Positions 37,126 through 45,494 of a DNA stretch of 64,000 nt are shown here, piece by piece. The position numbers were made by a program, and so were the translations under genes. The notes under the pieces are model-generated. The model was given only the letters and a program-made list of their open reading frames with translations. It did no database searches and was not told where the DNA came from. Source of the DNA: Ruixingdingia sedimenti (GTDB lineage: Bacteria; Pseudomonadota; Alphaproteobacteria; Rhodobacterales; Rhodobacteraceae); assembly GCF_031432425.1 (NCBI RefSeq), contig NZ_JAVKPH010000003.1:181402-245401 (forward strand), read 5' to 3'. Numbering within the stretch: position 1 is the stretch's first letter; every line of letters begins with the position of its first letter.

Positions 37126-39387
37126 TCAGAAGCGGTAGTTGACCTTCAGCGTCGCCGCGCGCCCGGGGGCGCGGTTCGCGAACAGGCCCACATGCGAGGC
37201 ATCGTAGAGCCGTTCGTCGAACAGGTTGGTGACGTTCAGCTGCAGGTCGGCCTTCTCGTTGATCTCGTAGGCGGCGAAGGCATCCACCCGCCATTGCGAG
37301 GGCAGGATCGCGGTATTGGCCGCGTTCAGGAACCGCTTGCCGGTGAAGGTCGCCCCGCCGCCGAGCGTCAGGCGGTCGGTGACGTCATAGGTGGTCCACA
37401 GGCTGAAGCTGTGCCGGGCGACGAACTGCAACTGGTTGCCGTTGTCCGGGTCGGCCACGCCGCCGACGAAGCCGCCATCCACCAGCTTGGCGTCGGTGAA
37501 GGCATAGCCCGCCGAAATGCCCCAACGGTCGTTGATCTGCCCGGCCGCGCCCAGTTCGAACCCCTGCGCGCGGCTGTTGCCGATCAGCGCCACGTTGCCG
37601 AGCGGGTCGAGCGCGCGCTGGTTGGTCTTTTCGGTGTGGAAGACCGCCGCGGTCAGCAGCAGCCGTTCGTCGAACACCGCCCATTTGGTGCCGATCTCGA
37701 TGCTGCGGTTCTTTTCCGGCTCGAGGTTGGCGTTGTTGGCGGTCAGCGTGCAGGCCGCCGCGCCGTCGGCGCCGCCGGCCATCGTGGCGCATTCGCCCGA
37801 GGGGTTCGACGAGGTGCCGAAGGACAGGTAGATGCTGCCGTTCGGCGCCGGCTTGTAGACGAGGCCGAGCGAGTAGTTGACCATGTTGTCGGTGCGCCCG
37901 AAGGGCGTGTCCGGCACCCCGCCGACGGTGCCGTAGGTGTTCACCTCGTAGCGGTCGAAGCGCAGGCCGAGGTTCAGTTCCCACTGCGGGTTGAACGTCA
38001 TCGTGTCGAAGACGTAGAGCGCGCGGGTGTCGGTCGTGGTGGGCAGGCCGAAGGGGCCCCAGACCGGGGCGCCGGTGACGGGCGTCAGCGGATCGGGGTT
38101 GAAAAGATCGGTCGGCGGCACGGTATAGCCGCCCGTCAGCGAGGCCGAGGACAGCTTGTCCCGCGTCAGTTCGATCCCCACGGCGAAGTCGTGCTGGATC
38201 GTGCCGGTGTGGAAGGTGCCGGTCAGCGCGGTGGTGAAGGCCACGCCGCGGTTCTTCTTGCCGCCGCTGCGCAGGTCGCGCGCCACCTCGCCGGCCGCGT
38301 TGATGGTCGGGCGGGTGACCTGGTAGAACTGTTCCGAGCCGATCCAGGTCAGCGCGGATTCGAGCCGCAGGTTGTCGCTGAACTCATGCTCGAACTTCAG
38401 CTGCGCGCTCTGGTTCGTGACCTCGCGATGGTCGCGCAGGACGGAGCCGTAGAAGTTTTCCGCGCGCATGGATTCGAGCGGGCGAAAGGGATCGGCCAGC
38501 GTGCCGGTGCCGAAATCCGTGCCATGGGTGGCGACATAGTTGGCGTTCGCGAAGGGCACGCCCAGGTCCGGCGTCGTGTCGGCCTTGGTATGCAGCACGT
38601 TGAACGACAGCTTGCTGCCCTCGCCGAAGCGTTTGGACAGGGCGATGGCGATGCCGCGGCGGTCGTCCTTCAGATAGTCGCGTCCGGGCACGCCCGAATC
38701 CTGCGCCATCAGGTTCAGCCGCGCGGCCAGCCCGTTGCCGAGGTCGTAGTTGCCGTCATAGGTCAGCCGCGCATGGCTGGCATTGCCGGCGGTGGCCGAC
38801 AGGTGATGGAAGGTCTCGCCCTCATGCGCCTGCTTGGACACCAGGTTGATCGACCCGCCGGTGGACCCGCGGCCCGAATAGGCGCCGCCCGGGCCCTTGG
38901 CGATCTCGACCGATTCGACCGCGAAAGCCTCCTGGCTGGTGCGGCCGAGGTTGCGCACGCCGTCGACCATCATGTCGGTCGCCGCCTGGAAGCCGCGCAC
39001 GAACATCCGGTCGCCGAGCGGCGTGCCGCCCTCGCCGGAACCGAGCGTGACGCCCGGCGTGGTGCGCAGCACCTCGAGCACCGAGGTCGCGCCGCGCTCC
39101 TCGATCTCGCGCTGGGTGATGATGCTGATCGTCTTGGGCGTGTCGAGCAGCGGCGCGGTCAGCTTGGACGAGGACCCTTCGGTCACGGTCAGGTTCGTCG
39201 CCGGATCGGGCCGGGCCTGGAGCGTGATCGGGTCGAGCACGGTGGTTTCCGGCTGCTGCGCGGTCTGGGCATGGGCCGGGGCGGCGACCGCGGCGGAAAT
39301 GGCCAGCACCGGCAGAAGCCCGAGCGTGGTGCGGATCTGCGCGGGGGTCTCGGCGGCGCCGGTCTGCGGGGGGCGGGATGTGGTCAC
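37126..39387 (-). CDS. TonB-dependent siderophore receptor
   Basis: 753 residues from the GTG at 39387. Signal peptide cleaved after AAVAAPAHA (about residue 40), a TonB-box-like TTVLDPITLQ, plug domain (about 60-190) with TISIITQREIEERGATSVLE and RMFVRGFQ, then a 22-strand outer-membrane barrel ending in the aromatic KVNYRF. The FiuA/PiuA-type receptor group fits the plug and the neighbouring piuC gene; it would import ferric catecholate or hydroxamate siderophores using TonB energy. The likely promoter with a consensus -35 is 155 bp upstream. No TonB, ExbB or periplasmic binding gene is near. Confidence 0.93.
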   Translation of the reverse strand: MTTSRPPQTGAAETPAQIRTTLGLLPVLAISAAVAAPAHAQTAQQPETTVLDPITLQARPDPATNLTVTEGSSSKLTAPLLDTPKTISIITQREIEERGATSVLEVLRTTPGVTLGSGEGGTPLGDRMFVRGFQAATDMMVDGVRNLGRTSQEAFAVESVEIAKGPGGAYSGRGSTGGSINLVSKQAHEGETFHHLSATAGNASHARLTYDGNYDLGNGLAARLNLMAQDSGVPGRDYLKDDRRGIAIALSKRFGEGSKLSFNVLHTKADTTPDLGVPFANANYVATHGTDFGTGTLADPFRPLESMRAENFYGSVLRDHREVTNQSAQLKFEHEFSDNLRLESALTWIGSEQFYQVTRPTINAAGEVARDLRSGGKKNRGVAFTTALTGTFHTGTIQHDFAVGIELTRDKLSSASLTGGYTVPPTDLFNPDPLTPVTGAPVWGPFGLPTTTDTRALYVFDTMTFNPQWELNLGLRFDRYEVNTYGTVGGVPDTPFGRTDNMVNYSLGLVYKPAPNGSIYLSFGTSSNPSGECATMAGGADGAAACTLTANNANLEPEKNRSIEIGTKWAVFDERLLLTAAVFHTEKTNQRALDPLGNVALIGNSRAQGFELGAAGQINDRWGISAGYAFTDAKLVDGGFVGGVADPDNGNQLQFVARHSFSLWTTYDVTDRLTLGGGATFTGKRFLNAANTAILPSQWRVDAFAAYEINEKADLQLNVTNLFDERLYDASHVGLFANRAPGRAATLKVNYRF

Positions 39388-39515
39388 GGGAACTCCTGTT
39401 GCAAGCGCTCCCACCCCCGGCGGCGGGCGCCGGGGACAGGATGGTGTCGTCACGGGGGTAGCTGGCTTGCGGCTGGCTGGGGCATTTGGCCGCGGGACCG
39501 CAGGCCGTTATCCGG

Positions 39516-39544
39516 CGATTGGGCCAGCGGGGGGCGTCTGTCAA
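39516..39544 (-). promoter_or_regulatory. Putative promoter of the siderophore receptor
   Basis: TTGACA (39544-39539, perfect -35) and CAATCG (39521-39516, weak -10) with a 17-bp spacer on the minus strand. The predicted leader is about 120 nt. I could not find a convincing Fur or Irr box. The remainder of the 507-bp gap is repeat copy E and the ccmF upstream region. Confidence 0.4.
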
Positions 39545-39661
39545 TACCGTTGCGACAGAAACAGTCGGAAATACCGGCGCTGTGTCGCACCACCCCCGGT
39601 TGCGGCGCCTTCCTCGACCCCGCGTGATCCACTGCGTCCAGAACAGCGCCGGGGGCTTCGC

Positions 39662-39760
39662 GCCCCCGGACCCCCGCGGGATATTTGGGCCAGCCTGAAG
39701 AACAGGCACTCTTGCCAGACGGGAAGCACGGCTGTTCTTCAGGCTGGATCTAAATATCCC
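39662..39760. repeat. Palindromic intergenic repeat, copy E
   Basis: GGGATATTT on the left and AAATATCCCC on the right enclose a perfect 16-bp inverted repeat, CCAGCCTGAAGAACAG (39690-39705) and its complement (39732-39747). The inner core differs from the TTTCTGTCC type, so this is a variant of the family. It lies between divergent genes. Confidence 0.65.
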
Positions 39761-39894
39761 CGCCGGAGGCTCCCGCACGCTCCGCCGGGCCGGACGGGGC
39801 GGGAAGGGGGCCGGCGGTGCGGTTCCCCTAAAACCGCCGCGACCAAGGCGCGCAGCCCATTGGCCCCGGCAAACGAACGCATTATGCTGCGCGC

Positions 39895-41862
39895 ATGATC
39901 ATAGAACTCGGCCACTTCGCCCTCGTCCTCGCCCTGCTCGTCGCGCTCGTGCAGTCCGTCGTGCCCCTCGTGGGGGCGCAGAAGGGCTGGGGGGCCTGGA
40001 TGGCCGTGGCCGAACCCGCCGCCACCGCGCAGTTCCTGCTGGTGGCCTTTTCCTTCGCCGCGCTGACCTGGGCCTTCGTGACCTCGGATTTCTCGCTGCT
40101 GCTGGTGGTGTCGAACTCCCACACGCTCAAGCCGATGCTCTACAAGGTGACGGGCGTCTGGGGGAACCACGAAGGCTCGCTTCTGCTCTGGGTGCTGATC
40201 CTGGCGCTGTTCGGGGCCTGCGCGGCCTGGTTCGGGGGCAACCTGCCGCCGCGGCTGCGCGCGCGCGTGCTGTCGGTGCAGGCGATGATCGGGGTGGCGT
40301 TCCTGGCCTTCACGCTCTTCACCTCGAACCCCTTCCTGCGGCTGGCCGTGCCGCCGATGGACGGGCGCGACCTCAACCCGCTGTTGCAGGACCCGGGGCT
40401 CGCCTTCCATCCGCCGTTCCTCTACCTCGGCTATGTCGGGCTCAGCATGGCGTTTTCCTTCGCCATCGCCGCGCTGATCGAGGGCCGGGTGGATGCCGCC
40501 TGGGGCCGGTGGGTGCGGCCCTGGACGCTGGCGGCCTGGGTGTTTTTGACCATCGGCATCGCGCTCGGATCGTGGTGGGCCTATTACGAACTGGGCTGGG
40601 GCGGGTTCTGGTTCTGGGACCCGGTGGAAAACGCCAGCTTCATGCCCTGGCTGATCTCTGCCGCGCTGCTGCATTCCGCCATCGTGGTGGAAAAGCGCGA
40701 GGCGCTGAAGGCCTGGACGATCCTGCTGGCGATCCTGGCCTTCGGGTTCAGCCTGATCGGCACTTTCATCGTGCGCTCGGGCATCATCACCTCGGTCCAT
40801 GCCTTCGCCAACGACCCCGAACGCGGGGTGTTCATCCTGCTGATCCTCGCGGTGTTCATGGGCGGGGCGCTGATGCTGTTCGCCGCGCGGGCGGGCGCGA
40901 TGGAGGCGAAGGGGGTCTTTGCCCTCGTCAGCCGCGAATCGGCGCTGGTGGTGAACAACGTGCTGCTGGCGGTGGCGTCCTTCGTCGTCTTCGTGGGAAC
41001 GATCTGGCCGCTGCTGGCGGAAATGTTCTTTGCACGGAAACTGTCGGTGGGTCCGCCCTTCTTCAACATGGCCTTCACGCCCTTCATCGTGGCGCTGGCG
41101 GTGCTGCTGCCCCTGGGCGCGATGCTGCCGTGGAAACGCGCGACGCTCGGACGGGCGATGCGGCCGCTGTGGGGCGTGCTGGCGCTGGCGCTGGCGGCGG
41201 GCGCGCTGGTCTGGGCGATGCAGACGGGGCGTTCGGCGCTCGGCCCGGTGGGGGTGTTGCTGGGGGTCTGGGTCGTGCTCGGCGCGGTGGCGGACCTCTG
41301 GGCGCGCACGGGGCGCGGGGCGCTTGCGGACCGCGCCGCGCGGCTCGGCCGCCTGCCGCGGGCCGACTGGGGCAAGGCCACGGCGCATGCCGGGCTCGGC
41401 ATCACCATCTTCGCCATCGCCGCCCTGACCGCCTGGGATACCGAGGATATCCGCGTCGCCCGCCCGGGCGAACCCTTCACCATCGAGGGGCGCGAGATCA
41501 CCCTGCAGGGCGTCGAACGGATCGAGGGGCCGAACTATATCGCCACCACCGCCACGATCACCGTGCGCGAGGGCGGGCGGGTCTTCACCCTCTACCCCGA
41601 AAAGCGGGTCTATCCCGTCGCCGCCATGCCCACGACCGAGGCCGCGATCGACTACGGCCTGCTGCGCGACGTCTACCTCGTCATCGGCGATCCGCAGGCG
41701 GACGGGGCCTGGGCGGTGCGCACCTATATCAAGCCCTTCGCCAACTGGATCTGGGGCGGCGCGATCATCATGGCGCTCGGCGGCTTCCTGAGCCTGTCGG
41801 ACCGCCGCTATCGCGTGGCGGCCGGGGCGCGGCGCACGGCGGCCGCGGTGGCGGCGGAATGA
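39895..41862 (+). CDS. ccmF: Cytochrome c haem lyase subunit CcmF
   Basis: 655 residues, about 15 membrane helices. The WWD haem-handling domain is seen as GWGGFWFWDPVENASFMPW, with conserved His residues in VWGNHEGS and AFHPPFLYLGY. CcmF works with CcmH to ligate haem delivered by CcmE to apocytochrome c in the periplasm. Length is normal. It overlaps ccmH by 4 bases (ATGA at 41859-41862). Confidence 0.97.
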   Translation: MIIELGHFALVLALLVALVQSVVPLVGAQKGWGAWMAVAEPAATAQFLLVAFSFAALTWAFVTSDFSLLLVVSNSHTLKPMLYKVTGVWGNHEGSLLLWVLILALFGACAAWFGGNLPPRLRARVLSVQAMIGVAFLAFTLFTSNPFLRLAVPPMDGRDLNPLLQDPGLAFHPPFLYLGYVGLSMAFSFAIAALIEGRVDAAWGRWVRPWTLAAWVFLTIGIALGSWWAYYELGWGGFWFWDPVENASFMPWLISAALLHSAIVVEKREALKAWTILLAILAFGFSLIGTFIVRSGIITSVHAFANDPERGVFILLILAVFMGGALMLFAARAGAMEAKGVFALVSRESALVVNNVLLAVASFVVFVGTIWPLLAEMFFARKLSVGPPFFNMAFTPFIVALAVLLPLGAMLPWKRATLGRAMRPLWGVLALALAAGALVWAMQTGRSALGPVGVLLGVWVVLGAVADLWARTGRGALADRAARLGRLPRADWGKATAHAGLGITIFAIAALTAWDTEDIRVARPGEPFTIEGREITLQGVERIEGPNYIATTATITVREGGRVFTLYPEKRVYPVAAMPTTEAAIDYGLLRDVYLVIGDPQADGAWAVRTYIKPFANWIWGGAIIMALGGFLSLSDRRYRVAAGARRTAAAVAAE

Positions 41863-42341
41863 GGGCGGCGGCGATCCTGCTGCTGGCGGCCGCGCTGGCC
41901 GCCGCGACGCCCGCGCTGGCGGTGGAGCCCGACGAGGTGCTGGCCGATCCGGTGCTGGAGGCGCGGGCGCGCGAGATTTCGAAGAACCTGCGCTGCCTTG
42001 TCTGCCGCAACGAAAGCATCGACGAATCGAACGCCGAACTGGCGCGCGACCTGCGGCTTCTGGTGCGCGAACGGCTGTTGCAGGGCGACAGCGACGCCGA
42101 GGTGCTGCGCTATGTCGTCGAGGGGGATGAAACCTTCGCGGGCTACGGCGAATATGTGCTTCTGCGCCCCAATGCATCCGGCAGCAACCTCGTGCTGTGG
42201 ATCGCAGGCCCGGCGATGGCGGTGCTCGGCCTCGGGGTCGCGGCGCTCTACCTCCGCCGCCGCCGCGCTGCCCCCGACCCCGCGCCCGAGGCGCTGAGCG
42301 AGGCCGAACGCCGCCGGCTGGACGAGCTGATGCGCGACTGA
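41859..42341 (+). CDS. ccmH: Cytochrome c maturation protein CcmH/Ccl2
   Basis: 160 residues. Cleaved signal peptide ending TPALAVE, thioredoxin-like redox motif RCLVCRN (C46, C49), the periplasmic helical domain with LARDLRLLVRERLLQGDSDAEV and YGEYVLLRPN, and a C-terminal membrane anchor (LVLWIAGPAMAVLGLGVAAL). It reduces the apocytochrome disulfide or holds apocytochrome for ligation. It is the single-domain form, without the TPR domain of E. coli CcmH (CcmI). Confidence 0.95.
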   Translation: MRAAAILLLAAALAAATPALAVEPDEVLADPVLEARAREISKNLRCLVCRNESIDESNAELARDLRLLVRERLLQGDSDAEVLRYVVEGDETFAGYGEYVLLRPNASGSNLVLWIAGPAMAVLGLGVAALYLRRRRAAPDPAPEALSEAERRRLDELMRD

Positions 42342-42425
42342 CCGGCGGTCGGGCCGGTGGACGAGGCGGCGCCGGGGGCCAGCCCCGCGGCCTGCTGGTT
42401 CTCGAACCAGTGGCGCACCATCCGG

Positions 42426-42537
42426 CGCCCCCGGGATATTTAGGGACAGAAAATGAGCAGGTCGGCTTCCTGAAGCGACCGCCGCGGCTTCATCTTGCCG
42501 AAAATACTCCGGGGGTCCGGGGGCTGGCCCCCGGCGC
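42426..42537. repeat. Palindromic intergenic repeat, copy F
   Basis: CCCCCGGGATATTTAGGGAC on the left and ATACTCCGGGGGTCCGGGGG on the right, with ACAGAAAATGA and TTCATCTTGCCG in the interior. It fills the gap between the convergent ccmH and gltA genes. Confidence 0.7.
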
Positions 42538-42569
42538 TGTCCTGCACATTTGCGCGTCCGCCGACAGGG

Positions 42570-42602
42570 GCCCAAAACGAAACCGGCCCCCGAAGGGGCC
42601 GG
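42570..42602 (-). terminator. Terminator of gltA
   Basis: On the minus strand CCGGCCCC, loop TTCG, GGGGCCGG, then TTTCGTTTTGGG. It lies 23 bp beyond the gltA stop. Confidence 0.85.
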
Positions 42603-42624
42603 CGGGATGCGGTTCGGGGCAGGG

Positions 42625-43920
42625 TCAGCGCGCCGCGACGTCCGGGTAGTTGCGGTGTGCCGCGCCGACGTAAAGCTGCCGCGGGCGGCCGATCCGCTGC
42701 GTCGGGTCGCCGACCATTTCCTTCCACTGCGAGATCCAGCCCACCGTGCGCGACAGCGCGAAGATCGGCGTGAACATCGAGGTCGGGAAGCCCATCGCCT
42801 CGAGGATGATGCCCGAGTAGAAATCGACGTTGGGGTAGAGCTTCTTCGAGACGAAATAATCGTCCTCCAGCGCGATCCGCTCCAGCTCCTTGGCGACCTT
42901 CAGGGTTTCGTTGTTGTGGATGCCCAGAAGGCCCAGAACCTCGTCGGCCGATTCCTTCATCACCTTGGCGCGCGGGTCGAAGTTCTTGTAGACCCGGTGG
43001 CCGAAGCCCATCAGGCGGAACGGGTCGTCCTTGTCCTTGGCTTTCTTGATGTATTCCGGGATCCGGTCGACGGTGCCGATTTCGCGCAGCATTTCCAGGC
43101 AGGCCTGGTTCGCGCCGCCATGCGCCGGGCCCCAGAGGCAGGCGATGCCGGCGGCGATGCAGGCGAAGGGATTCGCGCCCGAGGACCCGGCCAGACGCAC
43201 GGTGGAGGTCGAGGCGTTCTGTTCGTGGTCGGCATGCAGCATCATGATCCGGTCCATCGCCTTGGCGAGGATCGGGTTGACCACGTAATCCTCCGCCGGG
43301 ACCGAGAAGCACATGTGCAGGAAGTTGCCCGCGTAATCGAGGCTGTTCTTCGGATAGACGAAGGGCTGGCCGATCGAATATTTGTAGGCCATCGCCGCGA
43401 TTGTCGGCAGCTTGGCGATCATGCGGATCGCCGCCACCTCGCGGTGCCAGGGGTCGTTGATGTCGAGGCTGTCGTGATAGAAGGCCGACAGCGCGCCGAC
43501 CACGCCGACCATCGTCGCCATCGGATGGCTGTCGCGGCGGAAGCCGCGGAAGAAGTTGTGGACCTGTTCGTGCACCATCGTGTGGCGCGTCACGCGGGTC
43601 TCGAAATCGACCATCTGGGTCTGCGTCGGCAGTTCGCCGTAAAGCAGCAGGTAGCAGACTTCAAGGTAATGCGATTTCTCGGCCAGCTGTTCGATCGGGT
43701 AGCCGCGGTAGAGCAGTTCGCCCTTGTCGCCGTCGATATAGGTGATGGTCGATTCGCAAGAGGCCGTCGAGGTGAAGCCGGGGTCGTAGGTGAACACGTC
43801 CGCCTCGGCATAGAGCTTGCGGATGTCGACGACATCGGGCCCGAGCGTGGGTGAAAGCAGCGGCAGTTCGTAGGACTTGCCGTCAATGGTCAGTGTCGCG
43901 GTCTTGGTCGGTGCGGCCAT
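42625..43920 (-). CDS. gltA: Citrate synthase
   Basis: 431 residues from the ATG at 43920. Type-II (hexameric) citrate synthase of the TCA cycle: N-terminal domain with an extended beta segment (KTATLTIDGKSYELPLLSPT), active-site His in MLHADHEQNASTSTVRL, then GSSGANPFACIAAGIACLWG with PAHGGANQACLEML, GFGHRVYKNFDPRA and Asp in the C-terminal domain. Length is that of the Gram-negative type (about 430). The terminator follows at 42570. Confidence 0.98.
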   Translation of the reverse strand: MAAPTKTATLTIDGKSYELPLLSPTLGPDVVDIRKLYAEADVFTYDPGFTSTASCESTITYIDGDKGELLYRGYPIEQLAEKSHYLEVCYLLLYGELPTQTQMVDFETRVTRHTMVHEQVHNFFRGFRRDSHPMATMVGVVGALSAFYHDSLDINDPWHREVAAIRMIAKLPTIAAMAYKYSIGQPFVYPKNSLDYAGNFLHMCFSVPAEDYVVNPILAKAMDRIMMLHADHEQNASTSTVRLAGSSGANPFACIAAGIACLWGPAHGGANQACLEMLREIGTVDRIPEYIKKAKDKDDPFRLMGFGHRVYKNFDPRAKVMKESADEVLGLLGIHNNETLKVAKELERIALEDDYFVSKKLYPNVDFYSGIILEAMGFPTSMFTPIFALSRTVGWISQWKEMVGDPTQRIGRPRQLYVGAAHRNYPDVAAR

Positions 43921-43994
43921 TCTCGTCCCTCTTTCATTGCCGGCACGGGGCGCCGGCGTATTCGTCCGGTCTGGCGGGCGCGCGCCGGCCAGGA

Positions 43995-45419
43995 TCACCC
44001 GGCCCAGGAGCGCGCATCCGACAGCCGCGCAATCGTCTCTTCCCGACCGATGACCAACATCATGTCGATGACGCCCGGGCTCACCGCCCGGCCCGACAGC
44101 GCGGCGCGCAGGGGCGGGGCGATCTTGCCGAAACCTACCCCGCGGGATGCGGCCACGTCAGCCAGAACAGACTCCAGAGCATCGCGCGACCACCTAGCAT
44201 TCCGCAAGGGGGGCGTCAATTCGTCCAGTATACCACGGGATACCACATCCACCGCCGCCCGCGCCTTGGCATCGGGTTCCAGCGGGCCTTGAGTCAGCGC
44301 AAAGTAAGCCTTTTCAAGCAGTTCCGGCAGGGTCTTGGCGCGGTCCTTGAGGCAGGGCAGCGCCCGCGACAGGCCGTCGCGCTGCACATCGGTCAGGGGC
44401 GGCTGTGCGGTCGCGGCAAGGAATGCCTCGATTTCGTGCAGCAGCGCGGCATCCGCCATCGCCGCGATATGCTGGCCCGAGAGGTTTTCCAGCTTCTTGA
44501 AATCCAGCCGCGCCGGCGCCCGCCCGATCTGGGGCAGGTCGAACCAGTCGCGCGCCTGCGCATCGGTGAAGAACTCGTCGTCCCCATGGCTCCACCCCAG
44601 GCGGCAGAGATAGTTGCGCAGCGCCGCGGGCGGATAGCCGAGGGCGGCATATTCATGCAGCCCCACCGCGCCGTGGCGTTTCGACAGCTTCTTGCCGTCG
44701 GGCCCGTGGATCAGCGGGATATGGGCCCAGACCGGCACCGGCCAGCCCATCGCGTCATACACCATCTGCTGGCGCGCGGCGTTGTTCAGATGGTCATCGC
44801 CCCGGATCACATGCGTCACGCCCATGTCATGATCATCCACCACCACCGCCAGCATATAGGTGGGTGTACCGTCGGAGCGTAAACAAATCATATCATCGAG
44901 CTGGTCGTTGCGGAACCGCACCATGCCCTGCACCGCATCCTCGACCAGGGTTTCCCCTTCGCGCGGGGCCTTCATGCGGATGGCATAGGGGCCCTCGGGC
45001 CAGGTCGCCGGGTCGGCGTCGCGCCAGGGCGAACGGAAGAGGGTGGATCGTCCTTCCGCCCGGGCGGCCTCGCGGAACGCCTCGATTTCCGCCGGCGTGG
45101 CGTAGCAGCGATAGGCCGCGCCGCGGGCCAGCATCTCGTGCGCGACCTCGGCGTGCCGGTCCTTGCGGGCGAACTGGCTGACCGCCTCGCCATCCCAGTC
45201 GAGGCCGAGCCAGCGCAGCCCCTGAAGGATCGCCGCCGTCGCCTCGGGCGTGGACCGCTCGCGGTCGGTATCCTCGATCCGCAGCAGGAATTTCCCCCCC
45301 CGGCCGCGGGCGTAGAGCCAGTTGAACAGCGCCGTGCGCGCCCCGCCGATATGCAGGTAGCCGGTGGGCGAGGGGGCGAAGCGGGTCACGACAGGAGGCG
45401 CGGCGGCCGGTCCGGGCAT
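43995..45419 (-). CDS. gltX: Glutamyl-tRNA synthetase
   Basis: 474 residues from the ATG at 45419, chosen for GAAAGG nine bases upstream; an ATG eight codons earlier has no ribosome site. Class-I synthetase: HIGH-type motif HIGGA (residue 23) and KMSKS-type motif KLSKRHG (about 245). The anticodon-binding domain is at the C-terminus. It is the discriminating or non-discriminating GluRS; the two cannot be told apart here. It is divergent from comEC with about 75 bp between. Confidence 0.96.
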   Translation of the reverse strand: MPGPAAAPPVVTRFAPSPTGYLHIGGARTALFNWLYARGRGGKFLLRIEDTDRERSTPEATAAILQGLRWLGLDWDGEAVSQFARKDRHAEVAHEMLARGAAYRCYATPAEIEAFREAARAEGRSTLFRSPWRDADPATWPEGPYAIRMKAPREGETLVEDAVQGMVRFRNDQLDDMICLRSDGTPTYMLAVVVDDHDMGVTHVIRGDDHLNNAARQQMVYDAMGWPVPVWAHIPLIHGPDGKKLSKRHGAVGLHEYAALGYPPAALRNYLCRLGWSHGDDEFFTDAQARDWFDLPQIGRAPARLDFKKLENLSGQHIAAMADAALLHEIEAFLAATAQPPLTDVQRDGLSRALPCLKDRAKTLPELLEKAYFALTQGPLEPDAKARAAVDVVSRGILDELTPPLRNARWSRDALESVLADVAASRGVGFGKIAPPLRAALSGRAVSPGVIDMMLVIGREETIARLSDARSWAG

Positions 45420-45494
45420 CGGGATTAACCTTTCGGAAACCATCCAGGGCGTAGCGTAGGCGCCTGTCTAGGCAATCGGCATGCAGAGGACAAG

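Noticed and set aside
39388..39543. Cobalamin or other riboswitch in the 5' leader of the TonB-dependent receptor
   Set aside because: The leader is long enough (~120 nt), but I see no B12 box or other conserved riboswitch core.
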